This document shows, piece by piece, positions 23,750-32,588 of a stretch of DNA of 64,000 nt. The stretch spans positions 62,001 through 126,000 of the forward strand of contig NZ_LIPD01000019.1 of NCBI RefSeq assembly GCF_001905545.1. The letters run 5' to 3'. The position numbers were made by a program, and so were the translations under genes. The notes beneath the pieces are model-generated. The model saw nothing but the letters and a program-made list of their open reading frames with translations. It had not been told where the DNA came from and did not search any database. Source of the DNA: Streptomyces sp. CB02056. GTDB taxonomy: Bacteria > Actinomycetota > Actinomycetes > Streptomycetales > Streptomycetaceae. The number at the start of each line of letters is the position of its first letter. Position 1 is the first letter of the stretch.

Positions 23750-26281
23750 TCAGCCGAAGGCCGTGAGCAGCAGTGCCACGTCGTCCACCCGGCGGGCGGA
23801 GCCGACCTCGCGCAGCAGCCGCTCGGCCGCCTGCTCCAGTCCCTCCCCCGCCACCGCCCGGGCCAGCGCGGCCCGCAGCCGGTCCACGCCCTGGTCGATC
23901 GCCACCGCCGGGTCCTCCACCAGCCCGTCGGTGTAGAGGGCGAGCACCGCCCCGCTGCCCAGCCGCAGGTCGCTGACCGGGTAGTCGGCCCGCTCGTCCA
24001 CCCCGAGCAGCGGCCCGCCCGGGACGTACAGCGCCTCGGCCCGCCCGCCGGGGTGGCGCAGCACCGGCGGGAGGTGCCCGGCCCGGGCGATCCGGCCGAG
24101 CCCGACGGCCGGGGTGAGCCGGACCAGGCAGCAGCTGGCGAGCAGCCCGGGGTCGAGGTCGAGCAGCAGCCGGTTGGTGCGGGCGAGCACCTCGTCGGGC
24201 GGGTCGCCACCGGTGGCGAAGGCGCGCACGGCGCTGCGCAGCTGCCCCATCGTGGCGGCCGCGCCGACGCTGTGGCCCTCGACGTCGCCGATCACCAGGG
24301 TGACGTCCTCGCCGGTGACGATCGCGTCGTACCAGTCGCCGCCGATCTCCATGCCCTGGGTGCCGGGCAGGTAGCGGGCGGTGATCCGGATGCCGGGCAC
24401 CTCGGGCAGCCGGTGCGGCAGCAGCGCCTGCTGCAGGCCGCGGGCCAGGGCGAACTCGGCGTCGTACAGCCGGGCGCGCTCCAGGGCCTGGGCGATGAAG
24501 CCGCCGAGCGCGGTGAGCAGGCCGCGCTCCTCCACGGTGAACGGGCGCGGCAGGTCGAAGCCGACGATGCAGGTGCCGACCGGACGGCCGGAGGCGATCA
24601 GCGGCAGGAAGGCCCAGGCGCCCATCTCGTCCAGGGCCAGGCCGGGGTAGGTGGCGGCGAGTTCGCGCACCGACTCGAAGAAGACCGGGGTGCCGGTGCG
24701 GAGCGTCTCCGCGCCGGGCACCCGGGTGTCCATCGGGATGCCCTCGAAGGCATCCAGGAAGCCGTCCGGGTAGCCGGTCTGCGAGAGCAGGTGCAGCCGC
24801 TGCTCGCGCACCGCGTAGATGGCGAGCTCCTGGCCGCCGAAGGCCGGCAGGAGTTCCTCGGCCACCGCCCGGCAGACGTCCCGGACGGTGACCGCCTCGG
24901 TGAGCGCGCTGGCCAGTTGGAGCAGGTGGTGGGTGCCGCCCATCCCCGTGCGGGCGGCGGGCGGCGGCGGGACGGCGGCCGGCTCGGCGGCGCCGGGCGG
25001 GGCCTCGGCCGTGACCACCCGGGCGGTGACGCCGTGCGGGTCCGGGTAGAGCGAGAAGGCGAGCCAGCCGTCCGGCGGGCGGGCGGCCAGGAAGGCGGTG
25101 GGCCGCTGGGAGAGCTGGGCGGCGCGGTAGCGGTTCTCGTAGAAGGGGTCGGCGAGCCAGGGCAGCGCCTCCCACGGGGGGCGGTGGACCAGGTCCTCGC
25201 GGCGGGCCCGGAGCAGTGGTTCGACGGCGCGGTTGGCGTAGCCGATCCGGCCGTCCTGGTCGAGCGCGAACACGCCCTCGGGCAGCCGGTCGACGGCGGC
25301 CGCGGCGGCGGTCAGGCTCCGGAGATCCAGCACCGCGCCGACCAGGTGGGTCCGGCCGTCGGAGATCGCCCGGGGCACCCGGGCCCACAGCTCCACCGGG
25401 TACGGCAGGCCGTCCGGGCCGAGCACCCGGACCCGGGCGGCCAGCACCTCGCCGCGCTCCAGCGCGATCCGGGCGGCGGCCCGGAACCCGGGCAGGTCGC
25501 CGGGGGCGACGCGACGGCCCAGGGCGGCCACCGTGCCGTCGAACTCCCCGGGTCCGAAACCGAAGATCTCCAGGAACTGGGTGTCGGCGGCGAGCGACCC
25601 GGTGGCCACGTCCCAGTCGAACATCCCGACCCGGGTGGTCGGCACCGACGGCGGCGGCAGCTCCACCACGGCCGCCTCGCAGCCCGGCTCCACCGACTGC
25701 CCGGACTCCGCCAACCCGGCCAGGCCGTCGGCCAGTTGGGCGGCCGCCTCGGCCAGCTGCCGGGCCGCCGGCGCCGCCACCCCCTCGTCCGAGGCCGGCC
25801 ACAGCGCGGTCAGCACCCCGAACGTCTCCCCGCCGTGCCCCACCGGCTCGCAGGCGGAGACGAAGTCGTACGGCAGGCCGACCGCGAGCTGCGGGAAGCG
25901 CCGCATGGTGTCCTCGGCGTCGGTGAGGACGACGGCGCGCCCGGTCCGGAAGGCGACCGCGACCGGCAGCGGCCCCGCGGCGGCCACCCGCCGGAACGGG
26001 CCCATCACCGACAGCGGCACGCCCGCGATGGTGCGCAGCACCAGCGAGCGGCGGTCCCGCGAGCGCAGGTACACCAGCGAGCCGTACGCCCCGGTCGACT
26101 CCAGCACCCGGCGCGCGGCCAGGGCGAGCAGCTCGTCGCGCCGGTGGTCCGCCCGCCGGGCCGTCTCCCGGACGGACGGCGGGGCCGCCCGGCCGGTCTC
26201 CGCGCCGGCCCCGGGCTCCGGCGGCCGGTCCGGGCCCGGCCGCGCCCCAGGGGCCCCGCCGGTCGCGTGCGGATGGCGCAT
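23750..26281 (-). CDS. GAF-PAS-GAF SpoIIE-type PP2C phosphatase
   Basis: The 843-residue cytoplasmic protein carries a first GAF domain (about 45-195), PAS domains (about 225-430; MFDWDVATGSL, then VFALDQDGRIGYANRAVEPLL) and a second GAF domain (about 445-600). It ends in a SpoIIE/PP2C phosphatase (about 620-843; YLPGTQGMEIGGDWYDAI with metal Asp, IGDVEGHSVGAAATM, LYTDGLVE). Such proteins dephosphorylate anti-sigma antagonists in actinomycete partner-switching cascades. No anti-sigma or STAS gene is adjacent. The ATG follows a TAGCAA hexamer by 6 bases. Confidence 0.93.
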   Translation of the reverse strand: MRHPHATGGAPGARPGPDRPPEPGAGAETGRAAPPSVRETARRADHRRDELLALAARRVLESTGAYGSLVYLRSRDRRSLVLRTIAGVPLSVMGPFRRVAAAGPLPVAVAFRTGRAVVLTDAEDTMRRFPQLAVGLPYDFVSACEPVGHGGETFGVLTALWPASDEGVAAPAARQLAEAAAQLADGLAGLAESGQSVEPGCEAAVVELPPPSVPTTRVGMFDWDVATGSLAADTQFLEIFGFGPGEFDGTVAALGRRVAPGDLPGFRAAARIALERGEVLAARVRVLGPDGLPYPVELWARVPRAISDGRTHLVGAVLDLRSLTAAAAAVDRLPEGVFALDQDGRIGYANRAVEPLLRARREDLVHRPPWEALPWLADPFYENRYRAAQLSQRPTAFLAARPPDGWLAFSLYPDPHGVTARVVTAEAPPGAAEPAAVPPPPAARTGMGGTHHLLQLASALTEAVTVRDVCRAVAEELLPAFGGQELAIYAVREQRLHLLSQTGYPDGFLDAFEGIPMDTRVPGAETLRTGTPVFFESVRELAATYPGLALDEMGAWAFLPLIASGRPVGTCIVGFDLPRPFTVEERGLLTALGGFIAQALERARLYDAEFALARGLQQALLPHRLPEVPGIRITARYLPGTQGMEIGGDWYDAIVTGEDVTLVIGDVEGHSVGAAATMGQLRSAVRAFATGGDPPDEVLARTNRLLLDLDPGLLASCCLVRLTPAVGLGRIARAGHLPPVLRHPGGRAEALYVPGGPLLGVDERADYPVSDLRLGSGAVLALYTDGLVEDPAVAIDQGVDRLRAALARAVAGEGLEQAAERLLREVGSARRVDDVALLLTAFG

Positions 26282-26366
26282 GCTCTTTTGCTACGCCCGG
26301 CCCGCACCGGTGTCAAGGCGAGCCCGCACCGGCCCCGGGCTGCCCCGTGGCCCGCCGTGCGCCAGC

Positions 26367-26702
26367 ATGGACGGCATGCCGAGCGAACCCCGCCGCACCA
26401 CCGTGGTCAACCTCAAGGGCCACCGCGACGACCCCGGGTACCGCGACGTCGTCTACGTCGGCCGCGCCATGCACCGCGGCGGCTGGCACCTCGCCGAGTC
26501 CCCGCTGCACTGCCCGTACCGCCCAGGCCCGGACCTCACCCGCGAGGAGATGGTCGCCAAGTACCGCGCCCACCTGCTCGCCCACCCCGACCTGCTCGCC
26601 CTCGTCCCGCCCCTGCGCGGCCACCGCCTCGGCTGCTGGTGCGCCCCGCTCCCCTGCCACGCCGACGTCCTCGCCGACCTCGCCGACCACCCGCCTGCGT
26701 GA
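26367..26702 (+). CDS. DUF4326 domain protein
   Basis: The 111-residue protein shows TTVVNLKGH, VVYVGRAMHRGGWHL, KYRAHLLAHP and GCWCAPLPCHADVLADL, the conserved features of the DUF4326 family. The Cys/His motif CWCAPLPCHADVL is typical of it. The function is unknown; such proteins occur singly in phages and many bacteria. An alternative ATG lies 9 bases further in (26376). Confidence 0.88.
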   Translation: MDGMPSEPRRTTVVNLKGHRDDPGYRDVVYVGRAMHRGGWHLAESPLHCPYRPGPDLTREEMVAKYRAHLLAHPDLLALVPPLRGHRLGCWCAPLPCHADVLADLADHPPA

Positions 26703-26806
26703 TCCGCTTTCCCCACCTCTTCCACCATTTCGTATGCATAGCTGACTGTTCGATATTCTCCGGGCGGGTGGCGGCGTGGGGCCGCCGGTGGGGAAGCGAG
26801 AGCCGT

Positions 26807-28144
26807 ATGCAGTCGTCGTCCGGGGGTCCCGCGAGCGGGACGGCGTGGCAGTGGGACGAGGAGACGGACGGCGGCGGGGCCCCCGAGGACGTGATCGCGG
26901 GCGGCGGGGAGCGCGCGCGGCCGAGCCGGCGCCGGCTGCTGCTCGGGGCCGGGGTGCTCGCGGCGGGCGGGGCCGCCTGGGCGTTCGGCCGTTCGGGTGT
27001 CGGCGGGGCCTTCCCCTCGCCCGGGCCGACCGGGCCGGTCCCGACCGCGCTGTCCGGGCCGACGCCGCTCTGGACGTACCGCGGCCCGGAGGCGATGACC
27101 CCGGAACGCCTCACCGACCCGCCGAGCCACCCGGTCTACCTCTCCAGGAACGGCCTGCAGGTCCTCGACCACGAGAAGGGCACCGCCGCCCGGCTGCTGG
27201 TCTTCGACCCGCCGGCCGCCCGCAGCTGGCCCATCGACGGCGACGTGCTCGGCAAGGTGGTGGTCGGGCCCGACCACCTCTTCACGATCTACGAGGGCCA
27301 CCTCGACGCCCGGCACTTCACCGACCCGGCCGGCGACTGGAGCCTGCCGCTGCCCGACGAGCTCCAGGGGCAGGTCCGCCTCGCCGGCTACGACCGCCAG
27401 GCCCCGGGCATCCTCTACGGCTACGCCTGGGGCCGACCGCGGTCCGACGGCACCCGCACGGAGAACCGCCTGTTCGCGCTGCGGGTCACCGACCGCTCCC
27501 TGCTCTGGTCCGTCCGCACCGAGCAGACGGAGCAGCCGGTCACGCCCGCCACCCACATCGGAGGCGGCCTCCTCGCCTGCCTCCGCTTCCTCGGCGGCCG
27601 CGCCGAGGTGGTGGCCCGGGACGCCGCCACCGGCCGCGAGCTGTGGACCGCCCCCGGTGAGGAGGACCTGCGCTGGTGCGTGGCCGGCTCGGGGGGCTTC
27701 TTCGTCCCGGACGGCAACGGCGGCGTGCGCAGGCTGCTTCCCGCCGGCGAGCCGGGCTGGACCTACGTGCCCCACCGGGGCGAGTCCTGGCGGGCGCTCC
27801 CGCCCCTCGAACACAGCGGCCGGGTGTACGTCCCGTGGGACCAGGGTGTCGTCAGCTGCCTCGACCTGTCCTCCGGCGCGGAGCTCTGGTCCTGCCGGCT
27901 GCCGTTCCCGCTGGACCGCCGCAGCCGACCGCTGGTCGCCAGGGACACGCTGTTCGTCCCGGGTACGGCGGCCGGCGGGGTCAGCGCGATCCACCCCGCG
28001 ACCGGCGAGCTGGGGTGGACCTTCCACGACTCCGGTCCGGGGAAGGACGTCTGGACCCTCGCCACCGACGCGGCCCACCAGTTCGACGGCACCCGCCTCT
28101 ACGCGGGCCACGACGACGTCCTGCACGCCCTCCCCCTGAGCTGA
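26807..28144 (+). CDS. PQQ-like beta-propeller repeat protein with Tat-like N-terminus
   Basis: The 445-residue protein has a short acidic N-terminus, then PSRRRLLLGAGVLAAGGAAWAFG, which reads as a Tat signal or membrane anchor. At least five propeller repeats follow, typified by VVARDAATGRELWTAPG, LDLSSGAELWSCRL and IHPATGELGWTFHD. These PQQ_2-type repeats form a beta-propeller. Similar actinomycete proteins often follow protein kinase domains; here the propeller stands alone. It is probably a surface binding protein. Its stop is 30 bases before the kinase-like gene, so the two may be co-transcribed. Confidence 0.85.
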   Translation: MQSSSGGPASGTAWQWDEETDGGGAPEDVIAGGGERARPSRRRLLLGAGVLAAGGAAWAFGRSGVGGAFPSPGPTGPVPTALSGPTPLWTYRGPEAMTPERLTDPPSHPVYLSRNGLQVLDHEKGTAARLLVFDPPAARSWPIDGDVLGKVVVGPDHLFTIYEGHLDARHFTDPAGDWSLPLPDELQGQVRLAGYDRQAPGILYGYAWGRPRSDGTRTENRLFALRVTDRSLLWSVRTEQTEQPVTPATHIGGGLLACLRFLGGRAEVVARDAATGRELWTAPGEEDLRWCVAGSGGFFVPDGNGGVRRLLPAGEPGWTYVPHRGESWRALPPLEHSGRVYVPWDQGVVSCLDLSSGAELWSCRLPFPLDRRSRPLVARDTLFVPGTAAGGVSAIHPATGELGWTFHDSGPGKDVWTLATDAAHQFDGTRLYAGHDDVLHALPLS

Positions 28145-28174
28145 GCGCCCCCTACGACACGGCAGGACGGCCCG

Positions 28175-28810
28175 ATGCAGGTACGCCCGATCTCCCCCGA
28201 CAACCTGGCCGAGCTGCTCGCCGACCGCATCGCCGCCCTGCCCGACGCCCGCGGCCGGCGCCTGCGGGTGGCCGTGGACGGTGCGCCGGCCGCCCGCCCC
28301 GGGGCGCTCGCCGACGCGCTGGTGGAGCCGCTGCGGCTGCGCGGCCACCCGACGCTGCGGGTCTCGGCCGACGGCTTCCTGCGCCCGGCCTCGATCCGGC
28401 TGGAGTACGGCCACCAGGACGCGGACGCCTTCCACGACCTCTGGCTGGACGACGGCGCCCTGGCCCGCGAGGTGCTCGACCCGCTGGAGCCGGGCGGCAG
28501 CGGCCGCGTCCTGCCCTCCCTGCGCGACCCGGCCACCGACCGGTCGACCCGCGCCCCGTACACCGAACTCCCGCCCGGCGGCGTGCTGTTGCTGGACGGG
28601 GCGCTGCTGCTCGGCCGCTGGCTGCCGCTGGAGCTGACCGTCCACCTGGCGCTCGGCCCGGCCGCGCTGGCCCGCCGCACCCCGGCCGACCAGCAGTGGA
28701 CGCTGCCCGCCTTCGCCCGCTACGAGGCGGAGACCGGGCCCGCCGCGACGGCCGACGTCACCGTCCGGGTGGACGACCCGCGCCACCCCGCGCTGGTCGA
28801 GCGGCCGTGA
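28175..28810 (+). CDS. Uridine-kinase-like protein lacking a P-loop
   Basis: The 211-residue protein aligns by pattern with actinomycete uridine kinases: VAVDG at the first strand, a SADGFLRP and EYGHQDADAFHDLWLDDG middle region, LLLDGALLLGR and a C-terminal VRVDDPRHP. The stretch after VAVDG reads APAARPGALADAL, where a functional P-loop has GxxxxGKT; both the Lys and the Thr/Ser are absent. It is probably inactive as a kinase or has changed function. The 3' end overlaps the convergent DNA glycosylase gene by 53 bases. Confidence 0.78.
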   Translation: MQVRPISPDNLAELLADRIAALPDARGRRLRVAVDGAPAARPGALADALVEPLRLRGHPTLRVSADGFLRPASIRLEYGHQDADAFHDLWLDDGALAREVLDPLEPGGSGRVLPSLRDPATDRSTRAPYTELPPGGVLLLDGALLLGRWLPLELTVHLALGPAALARRTPADQQWTLPAFARYEAETGPAATADVTVRVDDPRHPALVERP

Positions 28811-29606
28811 CCTCCGGGGCCGGGCCGCGCTGGCAGTACGGGCACCAGAACACCGTCCGGTCGCGCGGCGGCGAGCCCTGGCGCCCGGTGACGACGGGGG
28901 TGACGCAGCGCGGGCAGGGCCGTCCGGCCCGGCCGTAGACCCAGTGCTGGTAGCCGGGCCGGGTGTCGCCGGTGGTGATGTGGCCGGGGCGCAGCTTGTT
29001 GGCCTCCAGCATCTGCCGGGCGCGCTCCACCAGCCGGTCGGGGTGCGGGAGTTCGCCGACCTCGGTCCACGGCGTCACGCCCGCGACGAAGCACAGCTCG
29101 TTCGCGTAGACGTTGCCGATCCCGGCGAGGTTGCGCTGGTCGAGCAGGGCCTCGACGACCGGGCGCCCCGGGCGGGCGAGCAGCCGGCGGACCGCCTCGA
29201 CCGGGTCCCAGTCGGAGCCGAGCAGGTCGGGGCCGAGATGGCCGACGATCCGCCGTTCGTCGGCGGTGCGCAGCAGTTCCACGACGGGCAGCCGGTAGCC
29301 GACGGCGGTGCCCCGGTCGGTGCCGAGGACGGCGCGGATCTGCCACTCCGGGCCGCCGGTCCACCGCTCGCCGGGGCGGTAGACCACCCAGCGGCCGTCC
29401 ATCCTCAAGTGGGTGTGCAAGGTGAGGCCGCCTTCGAAGCGGGCGAGCAGGTGCTTGCCGCGCGGGGCGACCTCCAGCACCCGGCGGCCGGTGAGGTCGG
29501 CGGTGGCGTGCGCGGGCACCCGCAGGTCGGCGCTGGTCAGCGGCTGTCCGGCGAGGGCCTCGTGCAAGTGGGCCGCCACGCGGTAGACGGAGTCACCTTC
29601 TGGCAT
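28758..29606 (-). CDS. nei: Fpg/Nei family DNA glycosylase/AP lyase
   Basis: The 282-residue protein begins MPEGDSVYR, giving the N-terminal Pro2 nucleophile and Glu3 of the Fpg/Nei family once Met is removed. It also has RGKHLLARF, the helix-two-turn-helix ALLDQRNLAGIGNVYANE, and a C-terminal zinc finger (CPRC, CPYC). It excises oxidised bases and cleaves the abasic site. The motif pattern fits the actinobacterial Nei branch better than Fpg (MutM). GGAGG precedes the ATG, with a CAGAAT -10-like hexamer 6 bases upstream. Confidence 0.93.
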   Translation of the reverse strand: MPEGDSVYRVAAHLHEALAGQPLTSADLRVPAHATADLTGRRVLEVAPRGKHLLARFEGGLTLHTHLRMDGRWVVYRPGERWTGGPEWQIRAVLGTDRGTAVGYRLPVVELLRTADERRIVGHLGPDLLGSDWDPVEAVRRLLARPGRPVVEALLDQRNLAGIGNVYANELCFVAGVTPWTEVGELPHPDRLVERARQMLEANKLRPGHITTGDTRPGYQHWVYGRAGRPCPRCVTPVVTGRQGSPPRDRTVFWCPYCQRGPAPEVTAARPARGGAGRPPGR

Positions 29607-29658
29607 GCCTCCATTCTGGTCCGCGCGGCGGCCCGCCGGGGCACCGCCCCCGGGTGCG

Positions 29659-30120
29659 CTACTCCGACTGCTCGGCGGCGCCGTGGGCCTCGCGCACCAC
29701 GACCACCGGGCAGGGCGCGTGCTCGGTGAGGTGGCGGCTGACCGAACCGAGCAGCACGCCGGAGAAGCCGCCCAGGCCGCGGCTGCCGACGACGAGCAGC
29801 GCGGCGCCCTTGGCGGCCTCCAGCAGCGCCTGGGCGGCGTTGCCGGGCATCACGCTCTCGGTGATCCGCACGCCGGCGTCGTCGCCGGCCACCTTGGCGA
29901 CGGTCTCGCTGAGGGTCTTCCCGGCGAGCTCCTCGGGGTTGAAGGCCTCGACGGTCGGCACGCCCGCGCCGGCCCAGCCGTAGAAGGCCGGGTACTCCCA
30001 GGCGGCGATCGCGTGGACCGTCCCGCCGACGGCCCGCGCGTAGTCGATCGCCCAGCGCAGCGCCTGCTCCGAGGCGGGCGAGCCGTCCACGCCGACGACG
30101 ATCCGGGGATTGGCACTCAT
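29659..30120 (-). CDS. Universal stress protein (UspA family)
   Basis: The 153-residue single-domain protein has the UspA fold signatures PRIVVGVDGSPASEQALRWA at the start and the ATP-binding loop LLVVGSRGLGGFSGVLLGSVS followed by PCPVVVVR. ATP-binding members dimerise in the cytoplasm and act in stress or dormancy. AAGGAGC lies before ATG 30120; the longer frame to 30168 has no conserved residues. Confidence 0.93.
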   Translation of the reverse strand: MSANPRIVVGVDGSPASEQALRWAIDYARAVGGTVHAIAAWEYPAFYGWAGAGVPTVEAFNPEELAGKTLSETVAKVAGDDAGVRITESVMPGNAAQALLEAAKGAALLVVGSRGLGGFSGVLLGSVSRHLTEHAPCPVVVVREAHGAAEQSE

Positions 30121-30268
30121 GCCCTTGCTCCTTCGGTTGCTCCTGATCGGTCCCGACCCTCCGAACATAGATCAAATCGGACAAACGGTCGGTATCTGCC
30201 ACGCCGGAAGCGGCCCGCCGCATTCAATTCCAGTGCGCGCGGCCCGCGACGCCTGCAAGGATCCCCGG

Positions 30269-30652
30269 ATGCCGCACAAGCCCCGCCGCCGCACCGGCGG
30301 CTTCGCCGAGGTCCTGGCCGCCCTGCCGCCGAAGGAGGAGCACGAGTACTGGAACCTCGACGACCCGCTCGCGTCGGGCGGCTTCGTGGACGCCGGGGGG
30401 CGCTACTGGCGGCTGGCCCGCGGCCCGGTGGACCGGCGGCTGGCGAAGCGGCTGGCGGCCGACGCGGACGAGATGACGCTGGGCTTGTGGGGCCGGCTGC
30501 ACGAGGCCTCCCCGGGCGTCTTCGTGCCCGCCCTGCTCACCCCCGAGGAGCGGCCGGCCGCCTGGCTGGACGCCTCCGCCCTGGAGTACCTGGCGTACGA
30601 GTTCCGGGCCTCCGGCGACCGGACGCTGCTCTACCTCGTGGTGCGCTGCTGA
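30269..30652 (+). CDS. Conserved hypothetical protein
   Basis: I do not recognise this 127-residue protein. It starts with a basic stretch (PHKPRRRTGGF), then an acidic NLDDPLASGG segment and a GGRYWRLARG strand. It ends in a predicted alpha/beta region (LEYLAYEFRASGDRTLLYLVV). No signal or membrane segment is seen. Codon use is like its neighbours. AAGGAT may serve as RBS. It is convergent with the M43 protease gene, 13 bases apart. Confidence 0.7.
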   Translation: MPHKPRRRTGGFAEVLAALPPKEEHEYWNLDDPLASGGFVDAGGRYWRLARGPVDRRLAKRLAADADEMTLGLWGRLHEASPGVFVPALLTPEERPAAWLDASALEYLAYEFRASGDRTLLYLVVRC

Positions 30653-30665
30653 TCCGCTGTCACCG

Positions 30666-31664
30666 TCAACTCCGGTAGGCCGCCCAGATGTTGGCCATCC
30701 GCTGGACCTGTCCCGGGGTGAACCCGGTCATGCAGGAGTCGTAGCTGTAGTCCATGAAGTTGTGGATCGGGTCGAGCCCCGGGCCGGGGCAGGTGTCCCG
30801 GCCCTCGGGGCAGCCGGAGGCGGCGGTGCGTTCGGCCGGGGTGTCCTCCACGTAGTCGCCCGGGGCCCGGCAGCCGTTCTGGAAGGTGTGGAAGAGGCCG
30901 AGCCAGTGGCCGATCTCGTGGGTCGCGGTGTCGCCCTCGTCGTAGTGGACGGCGGAGCCGCCCGGCAGGGAGGCGTCGAGCACCACCACGCCGTCGTCGG
31001 TCGGGTGCGTCCGGTAGGCGTTCGGGAAGGTCGACCAGCCGAGCAGGGAGTCGCCGAGCCTGGCGGTGTAGAGGTTGAGGGTTCCCTGGTCGCCCTTGCG
31101 CAGGGCGGTCTTCATCGCCTGCTCGGCCGAGGAGCCCGGGGTCATGCCGGTGTACCAGGAGGCGTTGTCGCTCCAGTCGGTGCCGACCAGTTCGAAGTGG
31201 AACGGGCTCGGGACGTTGCCCTCGCCCTGGCCGCCGTAGCTCTCGTTGAGGTGGTCGATCTGGCCCGCGACGGCGGCCGCGTCCAGCCGCCCCTCGTCGC
31301 CGTCGTGGATCACGTGGAAGTAGACCGGGATCGTGGTCGGGGCGGCGGACCGGACCCGGCCGACGCCCAGTTCGGCGAGCCGCTGGGCGAGGTCCGCCTG
31401 CATCGCCCGGGCCTGTCGGGGGCTGACCGCGTTCGGGTCCCGGTCCGGCCGGCTGCCGGCCGGCAGCCGCGCCGCGACACCGCCCGCACCGACGACGTCG
31501 TCCGGACCGACGCCGTCGTCCGCGCACCGCTCCACCGCCGGAGCGACGGCGGCGCGGTGCGCGGCCGGTGCGGCGAACTGGCTCAGACCGGCCGCGGCGA
31601 CCAGCGCGGCGGCGCAGGGGAACAGGCGTGGGGCACGCGAGCGCACCCGGGCAGTACGGCGCAT
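30666..31664 (-). CDS. Secreted M43-family zinc metalloprotease
   Basis: The 332-residue protein has a Sec signal peptide ([19 protein letters not shown]) and a propeptide-like region. A metzincin catalytic domain follows with [11 protein letters not shown] (His249, Glu250, His253, His259) and the Met-turn [10 protein letters not shown]. The layout matches pappalysin-like M43B/cytophagalysin family proteases, with conserved Cys near the active site. It should cut extracellular proteins. The RBS AGGAG stands 7 bases before the ATG. Confidence 0.93.
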   Translation of the reverse strand: MRRTARVRSRAPRLFPCAAALVAAAGLSQFAAPAAHRAAVAPAVERCADDGVGPDDVVGAGGVAARLPAGSRPDRDPNAVSPRQARAMQADLAQRLAELGVGRVRSAAPTTIPVYFHVIHDGDEGRLDAAAVAGQIDHLNESYGGQGEGNVPSPFHFELVGTDWSDNASWYTGMTPGSSAEQAMKTALRKGDQGTLNLYTARLGDSLLGWSTFPNAYRTHPTDDGVVVLDASLPGGSAVHYDEGDTATHEIGHWLGLFHTFQNGCRAPGDYVEDTPAERTAASGCPEGRDTCPGPGLDPIHNFMDYSYDSCMTGFTPGQVQRMANIWAAYRS

Positions 31665-31757
31665 CAGCGCTCCTGACAGGGGAGTTGACGGGGTGTCGGC
31701 CGCGCCCGTGGCCTGCTCCGGCCGGACCCGCCGGCGCCCGGCGCGGACCCGCCGAGA

Positions 31758-32453
31758 CTACGACGCCGTGAAGTCGATCCCCCGCAGGGCGCGCGCGGCG
31801 GCCCGGTCGAGTACCACGGCCGACGCACAGCCGGCCGGCAGCCGTCCGGTCTCCAGGATCCGGCGGCGCAGCCGGGCGACGGCGGCCTGGTGCCGGGCGA
31901 AGGCGTAGCGCGAGACGCCGCGCCGGCGCCGCCGCTGCCCGTCCAGCGCCTCGGCCGGGTCGGCGTCGAGCAGCAGCAGGTGCACCCGGCGGCCCTGCCG
32001 GGCGGCGGCCCGCACCAGCCAGGCCCGCACCCAGGGCTGGGTGCCGCAGTCGTGCACCGCGAGCGGCCCGCCGTCCAGCACGGCCCGGCGCAACCGCAGG
32101 TAGTGGGCGAGCCGGGCCAGCGGGCGGTAGAGCGCGTACGGCAGGCGGCCGGGCAGCCGGGCCGCGTACTCCTCGCGGACCAGCTGGGAGTCGATCAGCG
32201 GGGCGCGGACGCAGCGGCGCATCAGGGTGCTCTTGCCGCTGCCGGGCAGGCCGGTGACGACCAGCAGGTCCCCGGCCGGGTAGCGCAGGACCGCCGGCCC
32301 GGGCCCGCGCAGCTCGTGCCGGGCGCTCGGGTCGTGCGGCGCGGACGGGTCGGACGGCTCGTAGGACGCGGGCAGGACGACCCGTTCCCCTGCGGTGCGC
32401 GGCGGCGGCACCCTCGGCGCCGCCGCCGTCCGCACCGTTCTCGTCCCACTCAC
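31758..32453 (-). CDS. P-loop ATPase/kinase-like protein
   Basis: The protein is 231 residues from the GTG at 32453. It has VVTGLPGSGKSTLMRR (Walker A), QLVREEYAARLPG, a LAVHDCGTQPWV strand and an Arg-rich lid (QRRRRRGVSRYAF). It resembles the zeta-toxin/2-phosphotransferase-like AAA_33 group that phosphorylates small molecules or RNA ends. The substrate is unknown, and no antitoxin is adjacent. GGGGGGAG before GTG 32453 is a better RBS than that of an in-frame ATG at 32495, which would add 14 residues. Confidence 0.8.
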   Translation of the reverse strand: MSGTRTVRTAAAPRVPPPRTAGERVVLPASYEPSDPSAPHDPSARHELRGPGPAVLRYPAGDLLVVTGLPGSGKSTLMRRCVRAPLIDSQLVREEYAARLPGRLPYALYRPLARLAHYLRLRRAVLDGGPLAVHDCGTQPWVRAWLVRAAARQGRRVHLLLLDADPAEALDGQRRRRRGVSRYAFARHQAAVARLRRRILETGRLPAGCASAVVLDRAAARALRGIDFTAS

Positions 32454-32588
32454 CCGGTCTCCCCCCGCCGTTCCCCTTCGAGGAGCATCGCTCATTCCCA
32501 AGAACGAGTAAAGGGCGGAGGTCGGAGCGGGTACGGACGACCGCGGCCGGGCCCGGAGCGTGGCGGCGCCGAGGCCCGGCGGCGGGTG

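Noticed and set aside
21968-28144. Very long open frame on the plus strand opposite the two-component and SpoIIE genes
   Set aside because: It is an antisense by-product of high G/C codon bias; the opposite strand carries full, recognisable protein domains. Only its last part (26807-28144) is a real gene.
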